Below are positions 25,954 to 34,300 of a stretch of DNA of 64,000 nucleotides, piece by piece. The stretch's first letter is position 1. Every line of letters begins with the position of its first letter. The notes below the pieces were generated by a model. That model was given only the letters and a program-made list of their open reading frames with translations. It did no database searches and was not told where the DNA came from. The stretch is from Natranaeroarchaeum sulfidigenes (GTDB lineage: Archaea; Halobacteriota; Halobacteria; Halobacteriales; Natronoarchaeaceae), in assembly GCF_017094485.1 (NCBI RefSeq), contig NZ_CP064786.1, positions 1,178,001-1,242,000 on the forward strand, in the 5' to 3' direction. Both the position numbers and the translations under genes were made by a program.

Positions 25954-26606
25954 CTCACGGCAATTCCTTCTCCGACGGGCATCACCGCAGTTGTGAACTC
26001 CGGGGCGTCACGTGTCGCCTGCAGATACTCGGCGATCCCCCGCGTCTGGTCGTCGAGATCCGAGGGGTCAGCTCCCTCCTGTACCGCCAGAAGTCCCTCG
26101 AAATCGAGCGTCCCCGCCGTCATCGCGTTGTCGGCGATGACGACACCGCCCGGCGCAACCTTCTCGCGAACCGCCGCGAACGCGTCGGGATACTGATCCT
26201 TTCGGATATCAACGAGCACCACGTCGAAAGGGCCGTCGTAGCGCTCGACCGTTTCGATGGCGTCGCCGTGCTCGTAGGAGGCCATATCGTCGAACCCGCC
26301 ACGACTCAGATACTCACGAGCCAGTTCTAGCTCGTCGGCGTCGAACTCGGTCAGCACGATTTCGCCATCACTGGGTAGCGCACGGGCGAACCAGTACGCG
26401 GAGTAGCCGTAGCCAGAGCCGAACTCGAAGACGCACTCGGCCTCGACCATCCGCGCGAGCAACTGGAGCCAGCCACCGACCTCCGGGCCAACGTGGGGGA
26501 AGCCGTGCTCGTGGGCGTACTCGTCCATCTCCGCCAGCACGTCGTCGGGCTGGGGTCCAGCGGCACTGACAAACCGTGCGGTCTCGTCGGGCAGGAGCTG
26601 TGTCAT
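25938..26606 (-). CDS. O-methyltransferase family protein (class I, SAM-dependent)
   Basis: A 222-residue methyltransferase of the catechol/caffeoyl-CoA O-methyltransferase type. The SAM motif is CVFEFGSGYGYSAYWFARAL, followed by IVLTEFDADELELAREYL, PFDVVLVDIRKDQYPDAF and GGVVIADNAMTAG. Substrate unknown. Its 3' end overlaps the end of the histidine kinase on the other strand by 16 bases, so the two genes converge. The cupin gene lies upstream on the same strand with a 38-bp gap. Confidence 0.88.
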   Translation of the reverse strand: MTQLLPDETARFVSAAGPQPDDVLAEMDEYAHEHGFPHVGPEVGGWLQLLARMVEAECVFEFGSGYGYSAYWFARALPSDGEIVLTEFDADELELAREYLSRGGFDDMASYEHGDAIETVERYDGPFDVVLVDIRKDQYPDAFAAVREKVAPGGVVIADNAMTAGTLDFEGLLAVQEGADPSDLDDQTRGIAEYLQATRDAPEFTTAVMPVGEGIAVSYRSE

Positions 26607-26644
26607 ACTCGGATGTCGAACGGGCGGTCAAAAAGAACTCCCGG

Positions 26645-27022
26645 TCAGCCGCTGAAGCCGTCGATGATCCACTCGTGTTCGACCCCACCCTCTCCCTCTA
26701 GCCCTTCCGGACCGCTCACCAGTACGAACGCGCTCTCGGCGTCGCCATTTTCGATCTGTCTCGTCGATTCCGGCGGGATATGGATCGCATCGCCTTCGGA
26801 CATCGGCACCCGCTCGTCGTCGACGATCACGTCGGCCGCCCCCTCGATCAGCACGTAGACCTCCTCGTGGTCGTTGTCGGTGTGTTCGTGGGGTACTGAC
26901 TTCCAGCCCGGCGGACATCGTGCGACGGTCACGCCGACCTGTTCGGTGTCAAGCGGTTCACGAAGCAGATGCATCGCCTCCCCGACCGGGTCGACCTCCT
27001 CGTAGTTGACCTTCGTGTACAT
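26645..27022 (-). CDS. small cupin-domain protein
   Basis: A 125-residue single-domain cupin. The first conserved motif is visible as VPHEHTDNDHEEVYVLIEG, with two His and a Glu as likely metal ligands. The second is SEGDAIHIPPESTRQIENG, which keeps the proline-containing turn. Such proteins are enzymes or binding proteins of many kinds, and no reaction can be proposed. It may be co-transcribed with the downstream methyltransferase. Confidence 0.85.
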   Translation of the reverse strand: MYTKVNYEEVDPVGEAMHLLREPLDTEQVGVTVARCPPGWKSVPHEHTDNDHEEVYVLIEGAADVIVDDERVPMSEGDAIHIPPESTRQIENGDAESAFVLVSGPEGLEGEGGVEHEWIIDGFSG

Positions 27023-27120
27023 GAAAGAGTATCGGCGGGCCAGGGGTTTAACGATACCTCCGGGATCGACGGATCAACACCCCTTTTACCGGCCTCCGAA
27101 ATTAGACCGACGACAACAGA

Positions 27121-28638
27121 ATGTCGGATGAATCGTCTACCGGAACCGAGGGACTCGATCCCAGTGATGCGATCGAATACGGGATCGACGAGAAACCGCC
27201 AGCAGGCGAATCTGCCGTGCTCGGCGTGCAACACTACCTTACGATGGTCGGGGCCAACATCGCTGTGCCGCTGATTCTGGCCGATTACATGGGGATGCCA
27301 CCGGACATCACCGCGCAGTTCGTCGGCACGTTCTTCGTCGTCTCGGGTATCGCGACGCTCGCCCAAACGACGTTCGGGAACCGCTATCCGATCGTGCAGG
27401 GCGCGCCCTTCTCGATGCTCGCGCCTGCGATCGCCATCGTGGTAGTCATCACACAAATACCAACCAATAACTGGCAGGACGCGATCGTCCAGCTACAGGG
27501 TGCGATCATCGTCGCCGCCCTGGTACAGGTCTTGATGGGATACTTCGGGCTCGTCGGCAAGCTCAAACGGTTCCTCTCGCCGGTCGTTATCGCGCCGACG
27601 ATCATGCTAATTGGGCTTGCCCTCTTCGATGCACCACAGATCACCGCCTCCGAACAGAGCTGGTTGCTCCTCGGTCTGACTGTCGGTCTAATCCTCGCCT
27701 TCTCACAGTATCTGGACATCAAACACCGGGCGTTCAAACTGTACCCCGTCATCCTGGCACTAGCCATCTCGTGGATCGTCGCTGCAGGACTCTCCGTACA
27801 GGGAACCTTCGGCGACGGCCATCCCGGCTACGTCCCGCTCGGTCAGGTCACGGACACGACGTTCATCCTGCCGATCTATCCCTTCCAGTGGGGAATGCCG
27901 GAAGTGACGGCCGCGTTCGTCATCGGCATGTTCGCGGGCGTGCTCGCCTCGATCGTCGAGAGCCTCGGTGATTACTACGCCGTCGCAAACATCACCGGCT
28001 CCGCCGCGCCGAGCGAGCAGCGGATCAACCACGGGATCGGGATGGAAGGACTGATGAACGTCTTCTCGGGGATCATGGGCACCAGCGGTTCGACCTCGTA
28101 CTCCGAGAACATCGGCGCGATCGGCCTGACCGGTGTCGCTTCACGATACGTCGTGCAGGTCGGCGCGGTGATCATGCTGTTTGTCGGCTTTATCGGCTAC
28201 TTCGGCCAGCTCATCGCGACGATCCCCGACCCGATCGTCGGCGGCCTGTTCGTCGCGATGTTCGCCCAGATCGTCGCGGTCGGCCTCTCGAATCTGAAAC
28301 ACGTCGATCTGGACTCCTCGCGGAACGTTTTCGTGATCGGTTTCGCAATGTTCGTCGGCCTGACGATCCCCGAGTATATGGGGAACTTCGAGAACGCAGA
28401 CCAGTTCGGTACGATGCTGGAGGGCGTCGCCGTGCTCGGGCCAGTGCTGAGCGAGCGCGTGATCGCCGACACGGTCTTCGTGATCGGCTCGACCGGCATG
28501 GCGGTCGGCGGTCTCGCCGCGCTCGTGCTGGACAACACTATTCCCGGAACTCGCGAGGAGCGAGGGCTGGCGGAGTGGCAGCGACTGACTGAAGACGACG
28601 AGGAGTTCGAGCCGTTCTGGGAACGCTTCACCAGGTAA
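27121..28638 (+). CDS. NCS2-family nucleobase permease (uracil/xanthine type)
   Basis: A 505-residue membrane transporter of the nucleobase-ascorbate NCS2 family, with about 14 helices. Family segments include GVQHYLTMVGANIAVPLILA near residue 40, PIVQGAPFSMLAPA, the signature block ITGSAAPSEQRINHGIGMEG and GTSGSTSYSENIGAIGLTGV. It imports uracil, xanthine or a related base. The ATG at 27121 follows the divergent cupin gene by 98 bp. It ends one base before the end of the small zinc-ribbon gene on the other strand. Confidence 0.92.
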   Translation: MSDESSTGTEGLDPSDAIEYGIDEKPPAGESAVLGVQHYLTMVGANIAVPLILADYMGMPPDITAQFVGTFFVVSGIATLAQTTFGNRYPIVQGAPFSMLAPAIAIVVVITQIPTNNWQDAIVQLQGAIIVAALVQVLMGYFGLVGKLKRFLSPVVIAPTIMLIGLALFDAPQITASEQSWLLLGLTVGLILAFSQYLDIKHRAFKLYPVILALAISWIVAAGLSVQGTFGDGHPGYVPLGQVTDTTFILPIYPFQWGMPEVTAAFVIGMFAGVLASIVESLGDYYAVANITGSAAPSEQRINHGIGMEGLMNVFSGIMGTSGSTSYSENIGAIGLTGVASRYVVQVGAVIMLFVGFIGYFGQLIATIPDPIVGGLFVAMFAQIVAVGLSNLKHVDLDSSRNVFVIGFAMFVGLTIPEYMGNFENADQFGTMLEGVAVLGPVLSERVIADTVFVIGSTGMAVGGLAALVLDNTIPGTREERGLAEWQRLTEDDEEFEPFWERFTR

Positions 28639-28866
28639 TCAGGGCTTGTGCGTGAACAGCACCGGCGTGCCGTCGTGGACCGTCGCACAGAGGTCCAGCG
28701 GCATCGTCTGGTTGAGGCTGGTGAACTCGTTTTTGCAGACGACCATATCGTCGAACGGCTCCTCACAGGCTGGACAGGCCAGCGCCACGGTGTTCTGGTA
28801 GAGCTTAATCGAGTCGTTTTCCTCGCGTAACGTCGTTGACGAGACGAATTTGTCGAACTGTTCCAT
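28639..28866 (-). CDS. small haloarchaeal Cys-rich (zinc-ribbon-like) protein
   Basis: A 75-residue protein (MEQFDKFVSSTTLREENDSIKLYQNT...) with a CPACEEPFDDMVVC knuckle and a later Cys in PLDLCATVHDGTPVLFTH. I have the impression it is a conserved haloarchaeal family of unknown role. The promoter region of this gene borders the MITE-like IS6 remnant, which starts 51 bp upstream of the ATG. Confidence 0.75.
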   Translation of the reverse strand: MEQFDKFVSSTTLREENDSIKLYQNTVALACPACEEPFDDMVVCKNEFTSLNQTMPLDLCATVHDGTPVLFTHKP

Positions 28867-28917
28867 ACTGCGACCTTTGGTTGGCTACTGTTAAAAGTAT
28901 GGCCACAGACGGCGGTC

Positions 28918-29115
28918 GTGTTCAGATAAGCTGATTCCATGCGAAGACGAACGATCTGAGCCAGTTGTCAGCAGTTTCTGGTTCGGCGTGACTACAAAAA
29001 GACACGTTCAACAAACTCTACGTTAATCTGACCAATATTACCGTTGAGGCGGGCGTTTTCGGGCATGAACACTTGGAAAACGCACCGCCTCACTTTTCAA
29101 TCCGTATCTAAACAC
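28918..29115 (-). mobile_element. MITE-like, internally deleted derivative of the IS6 element
   Basis: About 198 bp bounded by gtgttcagata (28918) and tatctaaacac (to 29115, one mismatch). On the minus strand, roughly the first 107 bases match the left end of the IS6 element at 536, including the start codon (atgcccgaaaacgcccg). The last 85 or so match its right end (cacgccgaaccagaaactg through the terminal repeat). The transposase core between them is missing, with the junction near 29007. Only about 24 codons of the gene survive before a stop. It would depend on a transposase supplied elsewhere. Confidence 0.88.
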
Positions 29116-29167
29116 CACCTTACTGGTGCCCGTTTGTTTTAAGGTTGTGGTGTGGATAGAAGTGGCT

Positions 29168-30856
29168 ATGAGCGAAGAGGCGTATCAGGACGACATCGTA
29201 GTTTCCGCGGACGGCATCACCGTCGAAAAGGCGTTCAAGACGGACGAGTTCGCGGTGCCGACGGTCAAGTTCACACTCAGGTCGGACCGAGAGGATCCGG
29301 TGACGGTTCGGCTCTCCGAGAGCATCCCGGACGACTTCTCGATGGACGGCGTCGGATTTCATCCCGAGTATGAGAGCGAGAACTGGACGGCCTTCGAGGA
29401 CCACACCGTCGAATTCGAGCGGGAACTCGAGGCCGGGGCTGAACTCGTTACCGTCTATGGGGTTCGGATCGATAGCCCCGAAGAGGCGGACCAGTTCATG
29501 ACCGAACCGGAGCTTACGACGGTTGATTCCACCAAGGTAGGTGAGGAAGTTGACCCAGAAGACGCTGTCGACGACGCATCAATCGACGATATCGCGTCCG
29601 AGGAGAGCAGTCAGGCCGTCAAGGACATGATTTCCGGTGACTCGGAAACCGTTCCTGGACTCGAAGACGAGGAGGAAGCCGATTCCGTGGAGGCGACTGA
29701 GGATGCCATGGAAGCCGCCGAGGACGGGCTGGATCTTGGTCTCGAAGACGTCGATCTGGAGCCCGATAATTCGGCCGACGAAGAACCTGAAGAGGAAGAT
29801 GTCCCCGACATCGATCTCGGTATCGAAGAAGGCGTGCCCGAACCGGACGAAGCAGGACAGGAACCCGACGATGAAGAGATCGATCTCGGTATTGGCGAAG
29901 ACTCGGAAGTCGAACCCGAAGAGGAGGTCGATCCTGACGAGGATGTCGACGAGGAACCGGAAGCCGAAGCCGAAGAGGAGGTCGATCCTGACGAGGATGT
30001 CGACGAGGAACCGGAAGCCGAAGCCGAAGAGGAGGTCGATCCTGACGAGGACGTCGACGAGGAACCGGAAGCCGAACCCGAAGAGGAGGATGTCGACGAA
30101 GAGTCGGATGCCCAGAAGGACCCCGATGAAGCACCCGAAGACGATATCGACGCCGAGCCCGCAGCGCAAGTCGAGGCAGGAGGCGTCGCAAGCGCGCTTG
30201 CATCGGAACTCCGGGCAGGCAACGTCGACGAAGCGGACAAGCAGCTCCTGCGTGAGGAGCTCGATCTGACGACTGAGGAGCCCGAAACCGATAGCCGTGT
30301 CGTCGCACGGGTCGATCATCTCCAGTCACGGCTCGAGGAAGTCGCTGCGTACACCGGCGCGCTCGAAACCTTCCTGGACGAAAACGGCCGAGGTGAGGAG
30401 TTGATCGAGGAGTTCGAAGCCGAGATCGAGTCCTTCAGAAGCGACCTCGACGACGTTGACCGCGCAGTAACCGCCAACGCCGAATCGATCGACCAGTTCG
30501 ACGACCGGCTGGATGAACGCACGACAGAGATCGAACAGCGTCTCGAAGAGCGGATCGACGAGATCGAGGCGGCTGTTGCGGGCTCCGAAGAACGAATCGA
30601 TAGCGTCACGGACGACCTCGATTCGGTCGGCAGCGATGTCGAGTCGATCCGCACTGAGCTGAATGAGTTTGCCGAACGGCTCGATTCGGTTGAAGGAACG
30701 GCCGACGATACCGCCGACGACCTTGATGAACTGTTCGAGACGCTCGACGACATCGACGAACACCTCGAACACGTGGCTGGAACCGTCGACCACGTCGAGG
30801 GCGAGGTCGAAGAGATCCAGGAGTGGCGCAACCAGCTCGGCGAGATGTTCAGCTAA
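29168..30856 (+). CDS. acidic repeat-bearing coiled-coil protein, function unknown
   Basis: A 562-residue protein from the ATG at 29168 (MSEEAYQDDIVVSADGIT). Residues 1-110 look like a compact beta-rich domain (VPTVKFTLRSDREDPVTVRLSESIPDDFSMDGVGF). A highly acidic linker of about 200 residues follows, containing three near-identical 18-residue repeats. The C-terminal 200 residues (about 360-560) are a long coiled coil with heptads of Asp, Glu, Leu and Ile (DEIEAAVAGSEERIDSVTDDLDSV). No signal peptide or membrane segment is present. I do not recognise the family. It is followed after 47 bp by a HisG-like gene on the same strand, and its promoter region abuts the MITE-like element. Confidence 0.75.
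   Translation: MSEEAYQDDIVVSADGITVEKAFKTDEFAVPTVKFTLRSDREDPVTVRLSESIPDDFSMDGVGFHPEYESENWTAFEDHTVEFERELEAGAELVTVYGVRIDSPEEADQFMTEPELTTVDSTKVGEEVDPEDAVDDASIDDIASEESSQAVKDMISGDSETVPGLEDEEEADSVEATEDAMEAAEDGLDLGLEDVDLEPDNSADEEPEEEDVPDIDLGIEEGVPEPDEAGQEPDDEEIDLGIGEDSEVEPEEEVDPDEDVDEEPEAEAEEEVDPDEDVDEEPEAEAEEEVDPDEDVDEEPEAEPEEEDVDEESDAQKDPDEAPEDDIDAEPAAQVEAGGVASALASELRAGNVDEADKQLLREELDLTTEEPETDSRVVARVDHLQSRLEEVAAYTGALETFLDENGRGEELIEEFEAEIESFRSDLDDVDRAVTANAESIDQFDDRLDERTTEIEQRLEERIDEIEAAVAGSEERIDSVTDDLDSVGSDVESIRTELNEFAERLDSVEGTADDTADDLDELFETLDDIDEHLEHVAGTVDHVEGEVEEIQEWRNQLGEMFS
29918..30079 (+). repeat. three 54-bp tandem repeats inside the coiled-coil protein gene
   Basis: Units begin at 29918, 29972 and 30026 and are nearly identical. 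Each encodes EEEVDPDEDVDEEPEAEA, with the last unit ending in Glu-Pro rather than Glu-Ala, and a truncated fourth unit follows. The length in whole codons keeps the frame open, so unit number can vary between strains without breaking the gene. Confidence 0.9.
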
Positions 30857-30903
30857 GCGCAAAAGCGCAACCTGTTTGACGGGGCGTGCCGTTTTTTCCG
30901 CCA

Positions 30904-31839
30904 ATGACGACCGTCTCGGTTGCCGTGCCACGAAAAGGGCGGCCTCTCGAAGCCGTTCTCGATCGGGTGGCCCGGCGCGTTGACGAGAGTAGCCGAATAC
31001 CGACCGACTCTTCGACAGATGTCACTGCGCTGGCGGACTCGATCAGTTCGACACTGCGATACGAAAAAGCGATCACGAAGGGGCGACAGGAGGTCGCGGA
31101 AGACGTCTACGAACGGCTTGCAGCCTACAGCAGTCTCGACCATCCGACCAGACCCGAGTATACACTCTTGCGCGACGATCGGGACGGTCGTCCTCGACGG
31201 ATCGTCTTCGACAGTGTCACGATCCCGCTCGGCGACACCGATCTCCAGTTGATCGGGCGCGAAGAGCCGTTCCGGGCGCTTCGCACGCATGATTTTAATC
31301 TTGGCTTCGACAGCGCAGACCTCGTTCTCGAAGAAGTCGTCGGGCTCCGCGAGGAGCCGATCGAACGGATCAGCGACATCAACGCGCGGATCGACCCGCG
31401 CGATACCGACGTCAGGGTGGTCGGCGGACTCGGTGATACGGTCTATCACACGCTGATGGGGACGCCGGAGACGTGCCAGCGGACCGATGTTGATACGTTC
31501 GATCGGAAGTTCGTCGAAGCGTACGAAGGCCCGCTCTGTATATCTCCACGATACGAACGACTCGTTCAGGCAGTGCTCGGGACTGCAGCAACCGATGGTG
31601 TGACGTTCCAGTATCCCGACGGCGGACGCGAGGAGGAGGCCTCAATTGCGGACGTGGGCCTCGGTGTCTATCTGACGATGACCGGATCGACCGCCAGAGA
31701 GCACGGGCTCGAACTCGGCGAACGGCTCTTCCCGAGCGAGACCGTTCTGATGGAAAACGTCGACGGGGAGTCAGACGCCATCTCTTTTGTCGAGGAGTTG
31801 CTCGTCGGCGAGTCCCAGGAGTCGGCGCTGGCAGTATAA
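30904..31839 (+). CDS. HisG-like (ATP phosphoribosyltransferase/PBP-fold) protein of unknown role
   Basis: A 311-residue protein starting MTTVSVAVPRKGRPLEAVLD. The opening strand-loop with PRKGRP resembles the PNKGRL start of HisG. DTDVRVVGGLGDTVYHTLMG and CISPRYERLVQAVLG resemble other parts of that two-lobe fold. It lacks clear catalytic signatures, so I treat it as a distant HisG-like or ligand-binding protein. I prefer the ATG at 30904 to the one at 30886, which adds MPFFPP. It probably shares a transcript with the coiled-coil gene upstream. Confidence 0.6.
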   Translation: MTTVSVAVPRKGRPLEAVLDRVARRVDESSRIPTDSSTDVTALADSISSTLRYEKAITKGRQEVAEDVYERLAAYSSLDHPTRPEYTLLRDDRDGRPRRIVFDSVTIPLGDTDLQLIGREEPFRALRTHDFNLGFDSADLVLEEVVGLREEPIERISDINARIDPRDTDVRVVGGLGDTVYHTLMGTPETCQRTDVDTFDRKFVEAYEGPLCISPRYERLVQAVLGTAATDGVTFQYPDGGREEEASIADVGLGVYLTMTGSTAREHGLELGERLFPSETVLMENVDGESDAISFVEELLVGESQESALAV

Positions 31840-31925
31840 CGATTCCAGCGCCGAATACGGTCCACACGGCGGATCGGGAACCCGGAGTGCGGACTGTTTA
31901 GGTACCTCGCCCGTTAGTTGTCGGT

Positions 31926-32423
31926 ATGATCGATATCGGCGATCACGCACCCGAGTTTACGCTCCCGAAAGCGGGCGGCGAGGCGCACAACGACATCGAA
32001 CCGTTCGAGCTTTCTACAGCACTCGGTGGGGGACCGATCGTACTCGCGTTCTTCCCCGCGGCGTTCACCAGCGGGTGTACCGCTGAAATGTGTACGTTCA
32101 GGGATTCGATGGATCGGTTCGAGGACCTCGACGCCGCCGTGTACGGTATCAGCGTGGACCTGCCACCGGCCCAGAACGTCTGGATTCGAGAGGAGACCCT
32201 GAACTTCCCGATGCTTTCGGACTGGAACCACGACGTGATCCACGACTACGGCGTCGTGCTCCCCGAGATGTATGGCCAGTTCGAGGCCGCACGGCGGAGT
32301 ATCTTCGTTCTCGACGAAACGGGGCAGGTCACGTATCGCTGGGTCGCAGGCGAGGGGACGATCGACTTCGGAGCGGTCGTCGACGAGGTCGCGACGGCAG
32401 TGGAGGAGACGGCTAACGGATAG
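31926..32423 (+). CDS. peroxiredoxin (AhpC/TSA, Bcp-like)
   Basis: A 165-residue thioredoxin-fold peroxidase that reduces H2O2 and organic peroxides. The active site FPAAFTSGCTAEMCTFRD places the peroxidatic Cys at 51 and a likely resolving Cys at 56, the five-residue spacing seen in Bcp proteins. The conserved Thr before the first Cys is present as T48. The ATG at 31926 lies 86 bp after the HisG-like gene, with taggtacctcgcccgttag upstream as a weak promoter. Confidence 0.92.
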   Translation: MIDIGDHAPEFTLPKAGGEAHNDIEPFELSTALGGGPIVLAFFPAAFTSGCTAEMCTFRDSMDRFEDLDAAVYGISVDLPPAQNVWIREETLNFPMLSDWNHDVIHDYGVVLPEMYGQFEAARRSIFVLDETGQVTYRWVAGEGTIDFGAVVDEVATAVEETANG

Positions 32424-32515
32424 CTGGTTCCCCCTGACGGTTCGAGGGCGGAACAGTCCGATAGACGATACTGCGGAGCGAAATTGTTTCAGGTCCCGGG
32501 AAGTATTTCGTATCG

Positions 32516-32932
32516 ATGAATGATGTTCTGACCCGACTCAAACGCCCGTTACTCTACGTGATGAGCACAGGGTACATCGTCGCAGGCGTGCTACATTTCG
32601 TCGTGTCGGAGCTGTACGTCCAGATCGTCCCTCCGATATTTCCGGCGGCACTGTTACTCGTCTATCTCTCCGGGCTCGCCGAGATCGCCGTCGGGATCGG
32701 GCTACTCCTTGACCGAACCCGACAGTACGCCGCGTGGGCGACGATTGCGTTACTCATCGCGATCTTTCCGGCAAACATCTATATGGCGACGCACGGGGTC
32801 GTCATCGACGGGTTGCCGGGCGGTGGCGACCCGTCCAGCATCGTTCGCTGGGGACGACTCCCGCTGCAGGGCGTGTTGATCCTCTGGGCTTTCTGGTATA
32901 CCCGGCCGCCAGCGATATCGAATAGCAAATAG
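32516..32932 (+). CDS. DoxX-family membrane protein
   Basis: A 138-residue protein with four predicted helices (LLYVMSTGYIVAGVLHFVV, ALLLVYLSGLAEIAVGIGLLL, AAWATIALLIAIFPANIYM, LPLQGVLILWAFWYTRPP). It has the DoxX/DoxD-like pattern of a first helix ending in His-Phe and a second with Gly-Glu-like turns. The molecular role of most DoxX proteins is unknown; some are linked to redox and sulfur metabolism. It is the last chromosomal gene before the integrated element. Confidence 0.8.
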   Translation: MNDVLTRLKRPLLYVMSTGYIVAGVLHFVVSELYVQIVPPIFPAALLLVYLSGLAEIAVGIGLLLDRTRQYAAWATIALLIAIFPANIYMATHGVVIDGLPGGGDPSSIVRWGRLPLQGVLILWAFWYTRPPAISNSK

Positions 32933-33067
32933 TTCGTACAGCATCTCGGGAACGGTATGTACGTGATCTCTGAGCGTGGAGAAGGCAATCTCGCCGACCA
33001 CCCCGCTCTGTCGGGTGTCAGGAAGTGTACGGAACGAAGAAAATCGGGCTTCGTCCCTTGTATTTCA

Positions 33068-33084
33068 TATGGGGCCGGAGGGAT
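33068..33084 (-). repeat. outer attachment site (attL), 17-bp copy of the tRNA-Trp 3' end
   Basis: tatggggccggagggat is identical to 58381-58397, which covers the last 15 bases of the tRNA-Trp gene plus two bases beyond. A related tgaacc follows after a small gap. The copy lies 25.3 kb from the tRNA in the same orientation, as expected when an element inserts at a tRNA 3' end and the host keeps an intact gene. Confidence 0.8.
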
Positions 33085-33176
33085 CGTGAACCACGAGGAC
33101 TTCGCTACGCTCGTCCTCTGGGCTCAAATCCTCCGCGTGTAGTTACTGCTGCTCACGGTGTCGTTCGCAGCAGTAA

Positions 33177-33191
33177 ATGGGGCCGGAGGGA
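33177..33191 (-). repeat. second tRNA-Trp 3'-end copy, 15 bp
   Basis: atggggccggaggga matches 58382-58396. It lies 109 bp inside the outer copy and 68 bp from the end of the integrase gene. Either this or the outer copy is the true boundary. The other may be the trace of an earlier integration. Confidence 0.7.
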
Positions 33192-33258
33192 GTCCGCTGA
33201 CTGCGAATTAGCTGTGTGTCAGTACTCTTAACTGGGGTATTTTGAATCGGTGTCATTG

Positions 33259-34300
33259 TCATGAATCGATGTCGAAATCCGCGGTGAATTCTTTTCGGCG
33301 CTCTTCCATCTTCCGCAGCTGGTCAGCCTTGTCGTAGAATCGCTTGATCACGTCCGGCGAGGCGTTGACGCGCTCGCTGATCACCTCGATCGGCAGGCCG
33401 CGGTCGCAGTGCCAGGTGATCGATCCGGTGCGGATCTGGTGGGGCGACCTGCTCGAGGGACACTTACTGGCGTGGTTCCGATGCGTCCAGTCGCAGGTAG
33501 CTCGCTTCTTATCGTGAGGACAGTTGCGATGGACGCAGGGCTGAGTCGCCTGGTACGTCCACGCCCTGATCGTGGCCTCCGACGGACGCCCCTGCCGACC
33601 GGAGAACAACGGCTCACGGCCGGGAATCGTCCCGCTTGCCGGAGCGCTCGTGTCGAATGTAGGTATCGATCGCCTCACAGACGGGATCGGAGATCTGGAC
33701 GACCCGCTCTCCCTGATCATCGTTCTTCAGTGGAGTGCCCGAATCCGGCCGATGTCTAAAATCGAGATACTGATGATCCGAACTGTAATCACCAAGATCC
33801 AGACCACGGGCCGCAGCGAGACGGCAGCCGGTGTTCCAGAGGATCTCCAAGATAACGTGATCAGGTGTTCCGAAGGACCCGCGTGATCCTCGATAGTACT
33901 GCAGCAACGCCTTCGCGTCCTCGGTATCCAGCATCTTGTCCGAGGATTCCTCCTGTCGCGAGACCTCCGGGACGTGGACCTTCTCGCTCAGGCCGTCCTC
34001 GACGGCCTCGATCTCCTCCAGGTACTGGACGAGCTGGCTGACGGCGGTCATCTTTCCCTTCTGGGTGCTCGGGGCGTTGTCCGATGCACGCAGGTGGCGC
34101 TCGTACTCGTCGAGGAGCCAGCCGGAGAGATCGCCGACGCGGTCGACTCCGTTCTCCTCGCACCAGACGACGAACTGAGTGAGGCGGTTCTGGTAGCTCC
34201 GGATCGTCTTCTCGGAGTTCTCGAGCGATCGCTTATCGAGAAACCGGTCGCGAGCCTGACGCGGTGAGAGGTCGGTCGGCTCTTTCGGCGGTCTGTTCAC
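33259..34300 (-). pseudogene. tyrosine integrase of the element, interrupted by a frameshift
   Basis: Two frames overlap between 33614 and 33720 and together make one integrase of about 345 residues. The N-terminal frame (ATG at 34300, MNRPPKEPTDLSPRQARD) has the SAM-like core-binding domain (ENSEKTIRSYQNRLTQFVVW) and the first catalytic Arg (NTGCRLAAARGLDLGDY). It ends at a stop at 33614. The second frame continues with GREPLFSGRQGRPSEATIR, the HxxR box (SPHQIRTGSITWHCDRG) and the catalytic Tyr (VIKRFYDKAD), ending at 33259. A one-base change near 33615-33625 explains the break. It lies next to attL, as an integrase should. It is unclear whether the break is real. Confidence 0.85.

Larger units (their letters stand above)
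32933..33258. other. 326-bp junction between chromosome and integrated element
   Basis: No gene is seen. The stretch contains two copies of the tRNA-Trp 3'-end sequence (33068 and 33177). Between them are hairpins such as gaggacttcgctacgctcgtcctc (33093-33118) and ctgctgctcacggtgtcgttcgcagcag (33147-33174). The piece gggctcaaatcctccgcg (33120-33137) resembles a T-arm read on the plus strand, opposite in direction to the neighbouring copies. It looks like accumulated attachment-site debris. Confidence 0.6.

Noticed and set aside
29918-30079. CRISPR-like or regulatory DNA repeat
   Set aside because: The 54-bp units are contiguous, in frame and encode an acidic protein repeat, so the selection is on the protein.
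29579-30319. Long minus-strand frames rich in Phe/Gly or Ser with apparent repeats
   Set aside because: They mirror the acidic repeat region of the coiled-coil protein. The repetition comes from the sense-strand repeats.
33068-33191. Second tRNA gene suggested by the tRNA-like ends
   Set aside because: Only the 3'-end pieces are present. No D-arm, anticodon arm or acceptor 5' strand can be folded, so these are attachment-site copies.
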